NCBI RefSeq assembly: GCF_010727475.1
Contig: NZ_AP022567.1
Coordinates: 1,426,001 to 1,490,000 of the forward strand
Length of the DNA: 64,000 nt
DNA from: Mycolicibacterium mageritense
GTDB lineage: Bacteria > Actinomycetota > Actinomycetes > Mycobacteriales > Mycobacteriaceae
Reading direction: 5' to 3'
In this document: piece after piece, positions 9,356 to 16,658 of the stretch
Layout of the letters: each line of letters begins with the position of its first letter
Position numbering within the stretch: the stretch's first letter is position 1
The notes under the pieces: model-generated
Told to the model about the DNA's origin: nothing
What the model saw: the letters and a program-made list of their open reading frames with translations, nothing else
Databases searched by the model: none
Position numbers and translations under genes: made by a program

Positions 9356-9724
9356 TCAGGCGCGGTCGTGCAGCGTCACCTGGTAGCCGTCGGGATCGGC
9401 GAAGGTGAATGTCCGACCGAAGGGGCCGTCGAACGGCTCGGTGACGATCGTGTGACCGTCGGCAGCGAGGGCATCGTGAATGGCCTGGACGTCGGTGGCG
9501 TGCAACCAGATCGCGGCACCGATGCCGGGCTGCGCAACGGATGAGAGATCGGTGCCGGGAATGACATCGCGGAGCGCGAACGCGATCGGCTTCGTCTCGA
9601 ACACGACAGCGTGCGGCGGTCCGGCCTGCGAGCGGACCAGGCCCAGGTACCGCTCGTAGAAGGTTTGCGACGCGGCGAGGTCGCGCGCCTGCAGGGAGAT
9701 GAAGTCGGGGCCGGTTGCGGGCAT
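9356..9724 (-). CDS. VOC-family (glyoxalase/bleomycin resistance fold) protein
   Basis: 122 residues: DFISLQARDLAASQTFYERYLGLV at the N-terminus and GRTFTFADPDGYQVTLHD at the C-terminus, the paired bab-bbb modules of the vicinal oxygen chelate fold. Roles in the family include glyoxalase, dioxygenase and drug-binding proteins. The ribosome site GGAGGAG lies six bases before the ATG. It is divergent from a MarR regulator, and both share an intergenic region with two perfect operator palindromes, so expression probably responds to the regulator's ligand, perhaps a toxic electrophile or antibiotic. Confidence 0.85.
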   Translation of the reverse strand: MPATGPDFISLQARDLAASQTFYERYLGLVRSQAGPPHAVVFETKPIAFALRDVIPGTDLSSVAQPGIGAAIWLHATDVQAIHDALAADGHTIVTEPFDGPFGRTFTFADPDGYQVTLHDRA

Positions 9725-9744
9725 TTCGAAGCTCCTCCAGTTCG

Positions 9745-9788
9745 TGTCAGTTTTCTGACACAGGTCAATCTATGTCAGAATACTGACA
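9745..9788. promoter_or_regulatory. Two MarR-type operators in the VOC/marR intergenic region
   Basis: Two perfect inverted repeats of the form TGTCAG-N4-CTGACA: 9745-9760 (spacer TTTT) and 9773-9788 (spacer AATA). Their starts are 28 bp apart. The second includes the A of the marR start codon, so occupancy would block that gene; the first sits just upstream of the VOC gene's ribosome site. The MarR protein encoded here is the obvious ligand, giving autorepression and control of both genes. Confidence 0.8.
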
Positions 9789-10267
9789 TGAGTCAAGACG
9801 GTGTCGACCTCCACACGTCGCTGGGATATCTACTGAAAGAGGCGTCGAGCGTCCTCCGCGCAGCCATGGAGGACGTGCTGCGGCCGCTCGGGATGAGTGT
9901 GACCCACTACGCCTGCCTCGAGCTGCTGGCTCAACGCCCGGGATTGTCGAACTCCGAGCTCGCGCGGGGCGCGTTCGTGACCCGGCAGTCGATGAACGTG
10001 CTGCTCCAGAACCTGGAGCGGGACGGCTACGTGACCAGGCCCGCGGAGGCGCCGGTCGGCAAGGTTCTTCCCACGCGGCTCACGCCCCGCGGGCGGCGGA
10101 GCCTGGAGAAGGCGTCGGCGGCCGTGCGGTCCGTCGAAGTCAGGATGCTGGCCGGCCTGACCGAGACCGAGCAGTCAGACGCGTTGCGGATCCTGCAGAG
10201 CATGATCCACTCCCTGCGCGCGGAGACTAACGCCAAATCGACGAAAGGGTCGTCGTCACACGCGTGA
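9788..10267 (+). CDS. MarR-family transcriptional regulator
   Basis: 159 residues. The winged-helix core reads ACLELLAQRPGLSNSELARGAFVTRQSMNVLLQNLERDGYVTR, with the wing and C-terminal dimerisation helices after it (PTRLTPRGRRSLEKA). The ATG at 9788 is preferred: it starts just before the first dimerisation helix, while upstream in-frame codons run through both operators into the divergent gene. No Shine-Dalgarno sequence is visible, so the message may be leaderless. Likely represses itself and the VOC gene. Its stop lies inside a long terminator hairpin. Confidence 0.9.
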   Translation: MSQDGVDLHTSLGYLLKEASSVLRAAMEDVLRPLGMSVTHYACLELLAQRPGLSNSELARGAFVTRQSMNVLLQNLERDGYVTRPAEAPVGKVLPTRLTPRGRRSLEKASAAVRSVEVRMLAGLTETEQSDALRILQSMIHSLRAETNAKSTKGSSSHA

Positions 10268-10285
10268 CGCGACCCTTTCGTCGAT
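10237..10285. terminator. Long stem-loop across the marR stop codon
   Basis: A perfect 16-bp stem (ATCGACGAAAGGGTCG at 10237-10252 with its complement at 10270-10285) encloses a second 6-bp stem CGTCAC/GTGACG with an ACGC loop. It contains the marR stop and lies 16 bp from the end of the converging gene. No long T tract follows, which is common for mycobacterial terminators. Probably terminates both converging transcripts. Confidence 0.75.
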
Positions 10286-10300
10286 CTCGATGCTCTCCGG

Positions 10301-11959
10301 CTAGTGACCGCCGCCGAACGGGAACGGCCAGATGGGCGAGCCACCATTGCCGCCGCCGGATCCACCGCGGCCACCCGAGCCGCCGCGACCGGAGTCCGAA
10401 CCACCGGGGTTCCAGCCACCGGAACCACCCGAGCCGGAGCCGGGCCAGTCACCCGAGCCGCCACGGCCCGAGCTCGGCGGATCCCAATCACCCGAGCCTG
10501 AGCCATTACCGGAGCCTGAGCCCGGGAACGGCCACTGCGGTTCCTCGTGCGACGGCGGCTGCCACGGCGGCGTCTCCGGCTTGTCCCGCGGCGGGCGAGG
10601 CTGCCACGGCGGGCTCCACGGCGGATCGTCGTTCACCGGGGGCCGGAAGATCGGAATCCTCGGCGCCGGCGGCAGCACCACTAGCGGGGGGACGTACGGC
10701 GGCGAGTAGATCGGCGCAGGCGCGGGCAACACCGGCGCGGGTGCCACCGGGGCGGGCGCAGGCGGTGGTGCCGCGGGCTCGGGGGCCGGAGGCGGCGCTG
10801 CCGGCGCAGGCGCGGGAGCCTGCGGCTGCTCGACGTACACCGTCCGCGGCGGTGCCTGCGGGGCCGGAGCCTCCTGCACGACCGGAACCGGGGCCTTGAT
10901 GGTCTCCGGCGGCGGTGCGGGCGGCGGCGCCTGCACCGGCTGCGCCTCGGGAGCGGGGGCCGGCGGCTTGGCCGGTGCGCTCGGGATCACCGCGCTCTGT
11001 CCTGGCGCGGGCCGCTGATCGACCGTCGGCCGGATGCTCACGGCGAGCGAAATGACCAGGGCCACAACACCAACCACGAAGATCGAGGTGAGCGCGCTGC
11101 CGACCAGCAGGAACGGCTTGCGCCCCTCGTCGGCCGGCAGGTCGTCGAAGGCCGCGTCGTCGACCACGTCGGCACTCGCGGGCGCCATCTCGGTGGCCAG
11201 ACCGGCCAGCCCCGCGTACGCACTGCCCGCGGTGGTGCCGTCGGGATCCTGCGAGTAGGCCAGGCCCACGGTCGAGGCCTCGAACGCGGGCGCGTTGGCC
11301 GACGCCAGCGCCGCGCCACGGGCCAGCGCCAGTTCGGGTTCGTCGGGGGCACTCACCGGCAGCGAGACGAGATTTTCCAGATGCGCCTTGACCGAGCTGA
11401 CGTCCACGCCGGAGCCGACGACGAACATGCCCTGCGGCGGCGAATCCTGCGCATCAACGGCGGCCGCCATGTCGGTCAGCACGGCCATCGCGTCAGCGCT
11501 GTGCAGCGTGCTGCTCAGCACCTTGACGACCGACCCGTCGTCGGTCTTCACCACCGACAGCGTCGCGGTGTCCCGGTCGATGAACAGCAGCGCCGTGGTG
11601 TCGTATCCGACGGCCCGGCCGACGGCTTGCGCCAAGGCCCCGGCCGCGTGACTCTCCGACACCAACATGACGTCTTCGATGCCGTTGGCGGTCAGCGCGT
11701 CGCGCAGCGCCGAAGCATCGGAATGGTCGGTCCACGTGACACCGATCGACTTGAGATGGTGCCCGCCCGCGGTCGCGCTCTCCTTGGTTCCGAGCACCGC
11801 GGCGACCACCTGATCGGCCGCACTCGAGGTAGCTGAACCGTCGCCGCCGGTGACGTCGAAGACGTCGTGATCAACCGTGATGCCGTCGGCCTTCTCCCCC
11901 TCGACCAGCACCATGCGGACCGTCGTAGGTGCCATCGACACACCTAATACGATGTCCAC
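10301..11959 (-). CDS. DUF7159-type membrane protein: degenerate actin-like domain, TM helix, Pro/Gly-rich tail
   Basis: 552 residues. Residues 1-225 form a soluble domain that begins MDIVLGVSMAPTTVRMVLVEG and matches the mycobacterial DUF7159 type. It has segments aligning by eye with Hsp70/actin-fold phosphate-2 (ALLFIDRDTATLSVV, about 123-137) and adenosine regions (GMFVVGSGVDVSS; EPELALARGAALASA), but lacks the catalytic Asp/Gly residues. One transmembrane helix (about 283-309) is followed by about 240 Pro/Ala- then Gly/Ser-rich residues ending PIWPFPFGGGH. With no signal peptide the tail should be outside. The GTG start follows GGAGGG; a TTG 12 bases upstream is the alternative. A shorter paralogue lies at 14262-15440. 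Confidence 0.8.
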   Translation of the reverse strand: MDIVLGVSMAPTTVRMVLVEGEKADGITVDHDVFDVTGGDGSATSSAADQVVAAVLGTKESATAGGHHLKSIGVTWTDHSDASALRDALTANGIEDVMLVSESHAAGALAQAVGRAVGYDTTALLFIDRDTATLSVVKTDDGSVVKVLSSTLHSADAMAVLTDMAAAVDAQDSPPQGMFVVGSGVDVSSVKAHLENLVSLPVSAPDEPELALARGAALASANAPAFEASTVGLAYSQDPDGTTAGSAYAGLAGLATEMAPASADVVDDAAFDDLPADEGRKPFLLVGSALTSIFVVGVVALVISLAVSIRPTVDQRPAPGQSAVIPSAPAKPPAPAPEAQPVQAPPPAPPPETIKAPVPVVQEAPAPQAPPRTVYVEQPQAPAPAPAAPPPAPEPAAPPPAPAPVAPAPVLPAPAPIYSPPYVPPLVVLPPAPRIPIFRPPVNDDPPWSPPWQPRPPRDKPETPPWQPPSHEEPQWPFPGSGSGNGSGSGDWDPPSSGRGGSGDWPGSGSGGSGGWNPGGSDSGRGGSGGRGGSGGGNGGSPIWPFPFGGGH

Positions 11960-12179
11960 CAAGCCCTCCAAATTGTTTGCTGCACTGCCTTAGTCGCCTT
12001 TGGGCACACGTCCGCACGAGCCGACAACTAGAACTTTCATCGGCGCAATCAGCTCGATCGTTACATCGGTGCGCGTTAGCTGGTTGCGCTGACGTTCTGG
12101 TCGGACCGCGACGGCAGGTGCTCGCCGACGCCGGTGAGTTCGACCCTACTCGGCAATACGACAAATGGCGCCGGGCGGT

Positions 12180-13505
12180 TCAGCCGGGCTGCTCTCCCTC
12201 GGCCGATTCCGGCCGCTCCGTCAGCTGGCCCAGCGTGCCGCCGAACGGTCCGGGACGGCGCAGCGGCGAGTGCCCGTGCACGCCCTCGGCGTACGCGGTT
12301 TCGGCGTGCTGGGTGAAGTCGACACCCGTGGTTTCGTCCTCGGGGCTGAGCCGGAAGCCCATGAACCGGTCGATGAGTTTCGCGAGCCCGTAGGACACAC
12401 CGAACGCGTACACCGCGACCACCACCGCGGCCAACAACTGCTTACCGAGCTGGGTCAGGCCGCCGCCATAGAAGAGGCCCTGCGCGCCGCCCGTCATCAC
12501 CTCGGTGGCCAGCAGACCGATCAGCAGCACGCCGACCACGCCGCCGACGAAGTGCACGCCGACCACGTCGAGCGAGTCGTCATACCCGAACCGGAACTTC
12601 AGCCCGATCGCGAACGAACACACCACGCCGGCCGCGAGGCCCACCACGACCGCGCCGAGCGTGTTGACCGTGCCGCACGACGGCGTGATCGCGACCAGAC
12701 CGGCCACCACACCCGAGGCCGCACCGAACGTCGTCGGCTTGCCGTCGCGGATCTGCTCGACGGTCAGCCAGCCGAGCATGCCGAGGCAGCCCGCGACGAG
12801 CGTGTTGAGGAAGATCGCGGCCGCGGTGCCGTTGGCGGCCAGCGCCGAGCCGGCGTTGAACCCGAACCAGCCGAACCACAGCAATCCGACGCCGAGCAAC
12901 ACGAAGGGCAGGTTGTGCGGGCGCATCGCGTCCTTCTTGAACCCGATCCGCGGGCCCAGCACCAGCGCGAGCGCCAGCGCCGACGAGCCGGACACGATCT
13001 CGACGACCAGGCCGCCCGCGTAGTCGAGCGCGCCGAGCTTGAACAGCCAGCCGCCCGGGGCCCACACCCAGTGCGCGACGACGGCGTACACCGCGATCGC
13101 CCACACCGGCACGAACACCATCCACGCCGCGAACTTGGCGCGGTCTGCGATGGCCCCGCTGACCAGGGCCGCGGTGATGATCGCGAAGGTCAGCTGGAAC
13201 GTCGCGAACAACAACTCCGGCACCGAGCCGTGCGCGGTGCTCGGATCGATGCCGAGCATGCCGAAATGCTCCAGGCCGCCGATCAGCCCGCCGCCCGCGT
13301 CGTCGGAGAACGCCAGCGTGTAGCCGACCAGCAGCCAGGCCACCGTGACGAGCGGGATCGAGATGAAGCTCATCATGATCATGTTGAGCACGCCCGTGGT
13401 GCGGACCATGCCGCCGTAGAAGATGGCCAGGCCGGGGGTCATCAGCAACACCAACGCGGTGCTGGCCAGAAGCCACGCGGTGGCGGCCGGATCGATCTCG
13501 TTCAA
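12180..13505 (-). CDS. amt: Ammonium transporter (Amt family)
   Basis: 441 residues with about eleven transmembrane helices. Family signatures include AWLLASTALVLLMTPGLAIFYGGMVR in the first helix, DYAGGLVVEIVSGSSALALALVLGPR (pore-forming region) and the twin pore histidine areas VVGVHFVGGVVG. The C-terminal cytoplasmic tail reads GFRLSPEDETTGVDFTQHAETAY, the usual GlnK/PII contact region. It conducts ammonium across the plasma membrane. The start is TTG with AAAGGAG six bases upstream. No glnB/glnK follows, so it is a stand-alone Amt rather than the amtB-glnK operon; regulation by GlnR is possible but no site was identified. Confidence 0.93.
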   Translation of the reverse strand: MNEIDPAATAWLLASTALVLLMTPGLAIFYGGMVRTTGVLNMIMMSFISIPLVTVAWLLVGYTLAFSDDAGGGLIGGLEHFGMLGIDPSTAHGSVPELLFATFQLTFAIITAALVSGAIADRAKFAAWMVFVPVWAIAVYAVVAHWVWAPGGWLFKLGALDYAGGLVVEIVSGSSALALALVLGPRIGFKKDAMRPHNLPFVLLGVGLLWFGWFGFNAGSALAANGTAAAIFLNTLVAGCLGMLGWLTVEQIRDGKPTTFGAASGVVAGLVAITPSCGTVNTLGAVVVGLAAGVVCSFAIGLKFRFGYDDSLDVVGVHFVGGVVGVLLIGLLATEVMTGGAQGLFYGGGLTQLGKQLLAAVVVAVYAFGVSYGLAKLIDRFMGFRLSPEDETTGVDFTQHAETAYAEGVHGHSPLRRPGPFGGTLGQLTERPESAEGEQPG

Positions 13506-13675
13506 CTCGAGCTCCTTTGGTCCCGAACGAGAATGTCGACCTCGAGTTTCGGCGGCGCGGCGATCATGTTTCCGACGTGTTTCTGACTTCTCACGCCGTG
13601 CAAAAGCCGACCGTGGGTGCTATGCACGCCTTCCGGCGGAAACCGGTACACAGCGCCCACGCTCGGGCGTGTGGG

Positions 13676-14245
13676 CTACGACTTGATGAAGTTCAGGTGC
13701 GAGCGCGACGGCGTCGGGCCCCGCTGGCCCTGGTACTTCGAGCCCACCTTGGCGCTGCCGTACGGATGCTCGGCCGGACTGGTCAGCCGCAGCAGGCACA
13801 GCTGGCCGATCTTCATGCCCGGCCACAGGATGATCGGCAGGTTGGCGACGTTGGAGAGCTCCAGCGTGATGTGGCCCGAGAAGCCCGGGTCGATGAATCC
13901 CGCGGTCGAGTGCGTCAGCAACCCGAGCCGGCCCAGCGAGCTCTTGCCTTCGAGCCGGCCCGCCAGGTCGTCGGGCAGCGTGCACAGCTCCAGGGTGGAA
14001 CCCAGCACGAACTCGCCCGGATGCAGCACGAACGGCTCGCCCGTGGCGGGCTCGACCAGGCTGGTCAGCTCGTCCTGCTGAACCGCCGGGTCGATGTGGG
14101 TGTAGCGGGTGTTGTTGAACACCCGGAACAGGCTGTCGAGCCGGACATCGACACTCGACGGTTGCACCAGCGCGTCGTCGAACGGCTCGATGCTCAGGCG
14201 GTTCGCGGCGATCTCGGCCCGGATATCGCGATCGGAGAGCAGCAC
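13676..14245 (-). CDS. dcd: dCTP deaminase (probably bifunctional dCTP deaminase/dUTPase)
   Basis: 189 residues beginning MLLSDRDIRAEI. It has the trimeric dUTPase-fold motifs EGKSSLGRLGLLTHSTAGFIDPGFSGHITLEL and LCLLRLTSPAEHPYG. It converts dCTP towards dUMP for thymidylate synthesis. The M. tuberculosis orthologue (Rv0321) performs both deamination and dUTP hydrolysis, so bifunctionality is inferred by homology. GTG start. The gene lies 16 bp downstream of the DUF7159-type gene at 14262-15440 on the same strand and is likely co-transcribed with it. Confidence 0.95.
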   Translation of the reverse strand: MLLSDRDIRAEIAANRLSIEPFDDALVQPSSVDVRLDSLFRVFNNTRYTHIDPAVQQDELTSLVEPATGEPFVLHPGEFVLGSTLELCTLPDDLAGRLEGKSSLGRLGLLTHSTAGFIDPGFSGHITLELSNVANLPIILWPGMKIGQLCLLRLTSPAEHPYGSAKVGSKYQGQRGPTPSRSHLNFIKS

Positions 14246-14261
14246 CCGACGAGCGTATCGG

Positions 14262-15440
14262 TTAGCGACCGATCACCTGCGTCAACGGCGGCAAGGTGAT
14301 GTCGGTGTGCGGCACCGTGATGGGTGTCTGGGCCGCGTGCACCGCGGGTGGCACGACCTTCTGCGCGACGGCGTTGATCCGCGGATCGCTGAGCGCGGCC
14401 GCGATCAGCGGGGGTGGCGGCTGCGGCGGCGGCGCGGCCATCGCCGGCATGGCCGCCTGCGCGGCATCGGGCGCAGGCGCGGGCGGTGGCTCGACCGGCA
14501 CGGGTGACGGCGGCAGCGGGTCCGCATGGTTGGCCGGAGCCGACACCTGCACTTCCGAATCACCTTGCGCGCCATCGTTTGTCATCGCGAAGAACAACGA
14601 CACCGCGAGCGTCAGCACCGCGGCGGCGACGACGGCGCTCAGCGTGCGCACCACAGGGTCGCCCTTGTGTGCGGGCGCATTGTGCTCGTCGGTTTCGACC
14701 AGCTCGGGTGCGGCCGATAGCCGGGCCGCGCGCGGCACGAACACCGACGCCGACGTGTCGACGCTCTCGCCGCGCCTGGAATCCGCGCTGGCGAGCAGCG
14801 CGCCGCGGCCCAGCAGCAGTGCCGCCTCGTCAGACCGCTTCACCGGCCGGGAGTCGGAGCTCAGCTTGTCGACGACGCGGTCCACGTCGTCGGCCGAGCC
14901 GCCGATCACGACCGACGTGACCGGCTCGGAGAAGCTGTCGCACATACCGCGTAGCGCCAGGACCGTCGTCGCCACGTCGGGAGCGTCGAGGCGCCGGCTG
15001 CGCTGCGGGCGCGTGCCGTCGACCTCGGCGCCGAGCACGGCCAGCATCGTGGTGTCGGGTTCGACGACGCACAGCGCGACGGACCCGTCGCCCGCCATGT
15101 GCTGGGCGGCCGCGTCGACCGCGTCGGACGCGCCGATCACCGCGACATTGGTGATGCCGAGTTGGTCGAGCGCCTCGATCACCAGGTCGGCCTCGATCGC
15201 CACGGCATCGGTCCAGGTCAGCGCGACCCGGGCGACCGTGTTGCCATTGGCCGAGGCCGCGGCATAGGTACCGAGGACCGCACTGACCACATGCTCGCTG
15301 AAGCCCGGTTGCTCGACGCCCACGCGCGTGTCGGCACCGAATGAGTCGTGGTCGATCACCGCACCGTCCCCGCGGCTGCCCTCGACCAGGAGGATGCGGG
15401 CATCGTGCGTGGTCATGGCAATTCCGATAACGACGTCCAT
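14262..15440 (-). CDS. DUF7159-type membrane protein, short paralogue
   Basis: 392 residues. The N-terminal domain (MDVVIGIAMTTHDARILLVEG onward, about 225 residues) is a clear relative of the 10301-11959 product: same opening strand, a phosphate-2-like strand (ALCVVEPDTTMLAVL) and a closing helix (LLLGRGALLASAD). A single transmembrane helix (TLSAVVAAAVLTLAVSLFFAM) is followed by a short Pro/Ala-rich external tail ending PLTQVIGR. It lacks the Gly/Ser-rich region of the long paralogue. It directly precedes dcd. No enzymatic residues are evident; the biochemical role is unknown. Confidence 0.8.
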   Translation of the reverse strand: MDVVIGIAMTTHDARILLVEGSRGDGAVIDHDSFGADTRVGVEQPGFSEHVVSAVLGTYAAASANGNTVARVALTWTDAVAIEADLVIEALDQLGITNVAVIGASDAVDAAAQHMAGDGSVALCVVEPDTTMLAVLGAEVDGTRPQRSRRLDAPDVATTVLALRGMCDSFSEPVTSVVIGGSADDVDRVVDKLSSDSRPVKRSDEAALLLGRGALLASADSRRGESVDTSASVFVPRAARLSAAPELVETDEHNAPAHKGDPVVRTLSAVVAAAVLTLAVSLFFAMTNDGAQGDSEVQVSAPANHADPLPPSPVPVEPPPAPAPDAAQAAMPAMAAPPPQPPPPLIAAALSDPRINAVAQKVVPPAVHAAQTPITVPHTDITLPPLTQVIGR

Positions 15441-15809
15441 GTGTTGAAACCCCTCGATTGTCGGCTCGTGAATGCGACCCTCTGCTCCACCCAGCGCTGG
15501 ATGAGCCCCCGGGAATTGACGCTAACGACGGTGTTTGAGAACGGTCGCCTGAGTCATTACCGGACTCTCAGAGTCTCGCCCGCGCGGGACGGCCCGCCAA
15601 TGCTGCTCTGCGGTAATCAGTTTCGCCGTGGCCGGCCGTGAGCCGCGTCGCGCCTACGTAGCCGCGACGCGACGAGTGCGGTCAGGTTCGCCACCCGCCG
15701 CTAACCGACCTCGGGCCGTCCACCCTGGTTTTTCTTAGAGTCCGGGGCCACGCGGCGCACCACGTTGACCACCGCGCCGGTCGAGTTGGTACTCTTCGTC
15801 CGCAACCAT
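15441..15809. promoter_or_regulatory. Intergenic region with tRNA-Gly promoter
   Basis: No credible gene. The left part must hold the promoter of the minus-strand DUF7159/dcd operon, not resolved. Ahead of the tRNA, TTGACC (15765-15770) and TACTCT (15790-15795) form a -35/-10 pair with a 19-bp spacer, placing transcription start about eight bases before the mature tRNA. Confidence 0.5.
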
Positions 15810-15883
15810 GCCGATGTAGTTCAATGGCAGAACATCAGCTTCCCAAGCTGAATACGCGGGTTCGATTCCCGTCATCGGCTCCA
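15810..15883 (+). tRNA. tRNA-Gly (anticodon CCC)
   Basis: 74 bases including an encoded CCA. Acceptor GCCGATG pairs with CATCGGC, the D stem GTTC/GAAC, anticodon stem TCAGC/GCTGA with loop TTCCCAA (anticodon CCC), and T stem GCGGG/CCCGT. The gene is complete and should be functional: integration of the island into its 3' half reconstituted the sequence. The last 48 bases belong to the 49-bp att repeat. Confidence 0.95.
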
Positions 15884-15884
15884 C
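15836..15884 (+). repeat. attL-side 49-bp direct repeat (3' half of tRNA-Gly)
   Basis: Runs from the anticodon stem through CCA plus one base and is identical to 22050-22098. This is the usual crossover segment for tyrosine integrases that target tRNA 3' ends. Confidence 0.95.
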
Positions 15885-15917
15885 GATGAGCAGCGGAAAC
15901 GCTGTTCGAACGTTTGA

Positions 15918-16508
15918 CTACACCGCGTCACTTTCACGAGATATCACAACTCGGTCCAAAGTCGCACCAGCATATTTAAGCGCAGATCGTGCGAGTGGGC
16001 GTACAGCTTGATCGTGAGGCTGGTGTTCTAATGCCTAATCCAGGCGGCGATCACAGCGGCGGGAATCCTGTTGAGATGCATCAGGGTCGCGCAGGTGTGC
16101 GGCGCAGCATGCAGCTTGATGTGCCGGACGCCAGCAGCCCGCACCGTGTCACGCCAGTAGCGTGACAAACCGCAGGAGCATAAGGTCGCCCGACTTCGTT
16201 GCAGAGCACGTGGTCCCACGGACCGCTCGCAGCCCGCAGAGCTAAGCGTTCTTTCGCTTGACGGGCCTTCCGAGCGCAAGGCCACAAGCGGCCGTTCCGG
16301 CAAGGGCAGAGCGCGACGCGGGGGGACGGACTGGGAATCGTTCTCAACAGTCCGACCGTCCGCCGCCGCGCGATTATTTCTGATCGTGAGGGTGCCAGAT
16401 TCCAGGTGAATGTCGACCCACCTAAGCCCCGCTACCTCGCCACGGCGCAGCCATGACAACGCAAGTTCCCAAACGTGCGCGAGCGTGAACCTTTCACCCT
16501 CCGACCTG
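15918..16508 (-). pseudogene. Tyrosine recombinase (integrase) remnant
   Basis: Reading right to left, pieces of one catalytic domain appear in alternating frames: ERFTLAHVWELALSWLRRGEVAGLRWVDI (first catalytic Arg), RRALPLPERPLVALR, then ARQAKERLALRAASGPWDHV, then LSRYWRDTVRAAGVRHIKLH, then SLTIKLYAHSHD (catalytic Tyr), then ALKYAGATLDRVVIS and a stop at 15918. At least four frameshifts separate them. The box II Arg in HAARHT is replaced by Pro (HAAPHT). The N-terminal SAM-like and arm-binding domains are missing. It ends 34 bp from the tRNA repeat, the normal place for the island's own integrase. Confidence 0.88.
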
Positions 16509-16631
16509 GGCTATTGGACCGTCCTCTATAAATATCTACGGGAATTAGCCAATTGGAGGCTGTTTTAGAGAATGCTGTTCGATTCACATACTTCACTGTT
16601 CCATAAATAGTCACGACAAACGCCTCACATC

Positions 16632-16650
16632 TCGGTTGCTTAACAACCGA
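16632..16650. terminator. Small hairpin downstream of the PIN gene
   Basis: TCGGTTG and CAACCGA pair perfectly around a five-base loop, 9 bp beyond the stop of the minus-strand PIN gene. Probably its terminator. The surrounding 16509-16658 has no credible coding sequence and is A/T-richer than the backbone. Confidence 0.4.
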
Positions 16651-16658
16651 TTAGGGGT

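Noticed and set aside
12165..13586. 473-codon plus-strand frame
   Set aside because: It is antisense to the ammonium transporter and rich in Arg/His/Gln as expected from GC-rich shadow frames; no homology recognised.
16432..16614. 60-codon frame as intact integrase N-terminus
   Set aside because: Out of frame with the catalytic remnant and without recognisable SAM-like domain sequence.
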